Source of the DNA: Candidatus Cardinium sp. cBcalN2
GTDB lineage: Bacteria; Bacteroidota; Bacteroidia; Cytophagales; Amoebophilaceae
Assembly: GCF_022810445.1 (NCBI RefSeq)
Contig: NZ_JAACGD010000034.1
Span: 1 to 5,979, forward strand
Reading direction: 5' to 3'
Length of the DNA stretch: 5,979 nt
The notes below the pieces were generated by a model. The model made no database searches. It worked only from the letters and a program-made list of their open reading frames with translations, and was not told the origin of the DNA. Within the stretch, counting starts at the first letter, position 1, and every line of letters starts with the position of its first letter. Shown piece by piece: positions 5,976 to 5,979 of this stretch. A program made the position numbers and the translations under genes.

Positions 5976-5979
5976 TATT

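Overview
The window is AT-rich bacterial DNA carrying four complete genes and one gene cut by the left edge. It probably comes from a host-associated Bacteroidota, of the Amoebophilus/Cardinium type. That placement is an inference from several signs: low GC, predicted secreted proteins with LVGC-type signal peptides, almost no Shine-Dalgarno sequences, one TAnnTTTG-type promoter box, non-ATG starts, and HemW and MsbA-like sequences of Bacteroidota character. No rRNA, tRNA, CRISPR array or intact insertion sequence was seen.

Layout, left to right. (1) Positions 1-287 hold the C-terminal end of an unrecognised acidic protein whose frame runs off the left edge. Its tail carries tyrosine and proline motifs that resemble SH2 and SH3 ligands. 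(2) Positions 288-574 hold no convincing gene but contain several interleaved inverted repeats, perhaps a structured RNA or a decayed mobile element. (3) Positions 575-1309, minus strand, encode a predicted lipoprotein of unknown function. (4) Positions 1310-1598 are a divergent, very AT-rich promoter region. (5) Positions 1599-2777 encode HemW, a radical-SAM heme chaperone that must start at a non-ATG codon. (6) Positions 2834-4672 encode an MsbA-like ABC exporter with fused membrane and ATPase domains, 56 bp after hemW and probably cotranscribed with it. (7) Positions 4673-4997 are a gene-free leader with three hairpins or dyads and a Bacteroidota-like promoter box. (8) Positions 4998-5975 encode a secreted protein with three 40-residue Gly/Ser/Asn-rich tandem repeats and a Lys-rich, probably coiled-coil C-terminus.

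The two central genes (hemW and the exporter) are conserved housekeeping functions. The three flanking genes (the partial acidic protein, the lipoprotein and the repeat protein) are lineage-specific, and at least two appear to be exported. That arrangement suits a symbiont or parasite that keeps a small core and diversifies its envelope and host-facing proteins. No multi-gene system of a new kind could be demonstrated. The most interesting items are the 120-bp in-frame repeat array, the SH2/SH3-like motifs in the left-hand protein, and the structured gap at 288-574.
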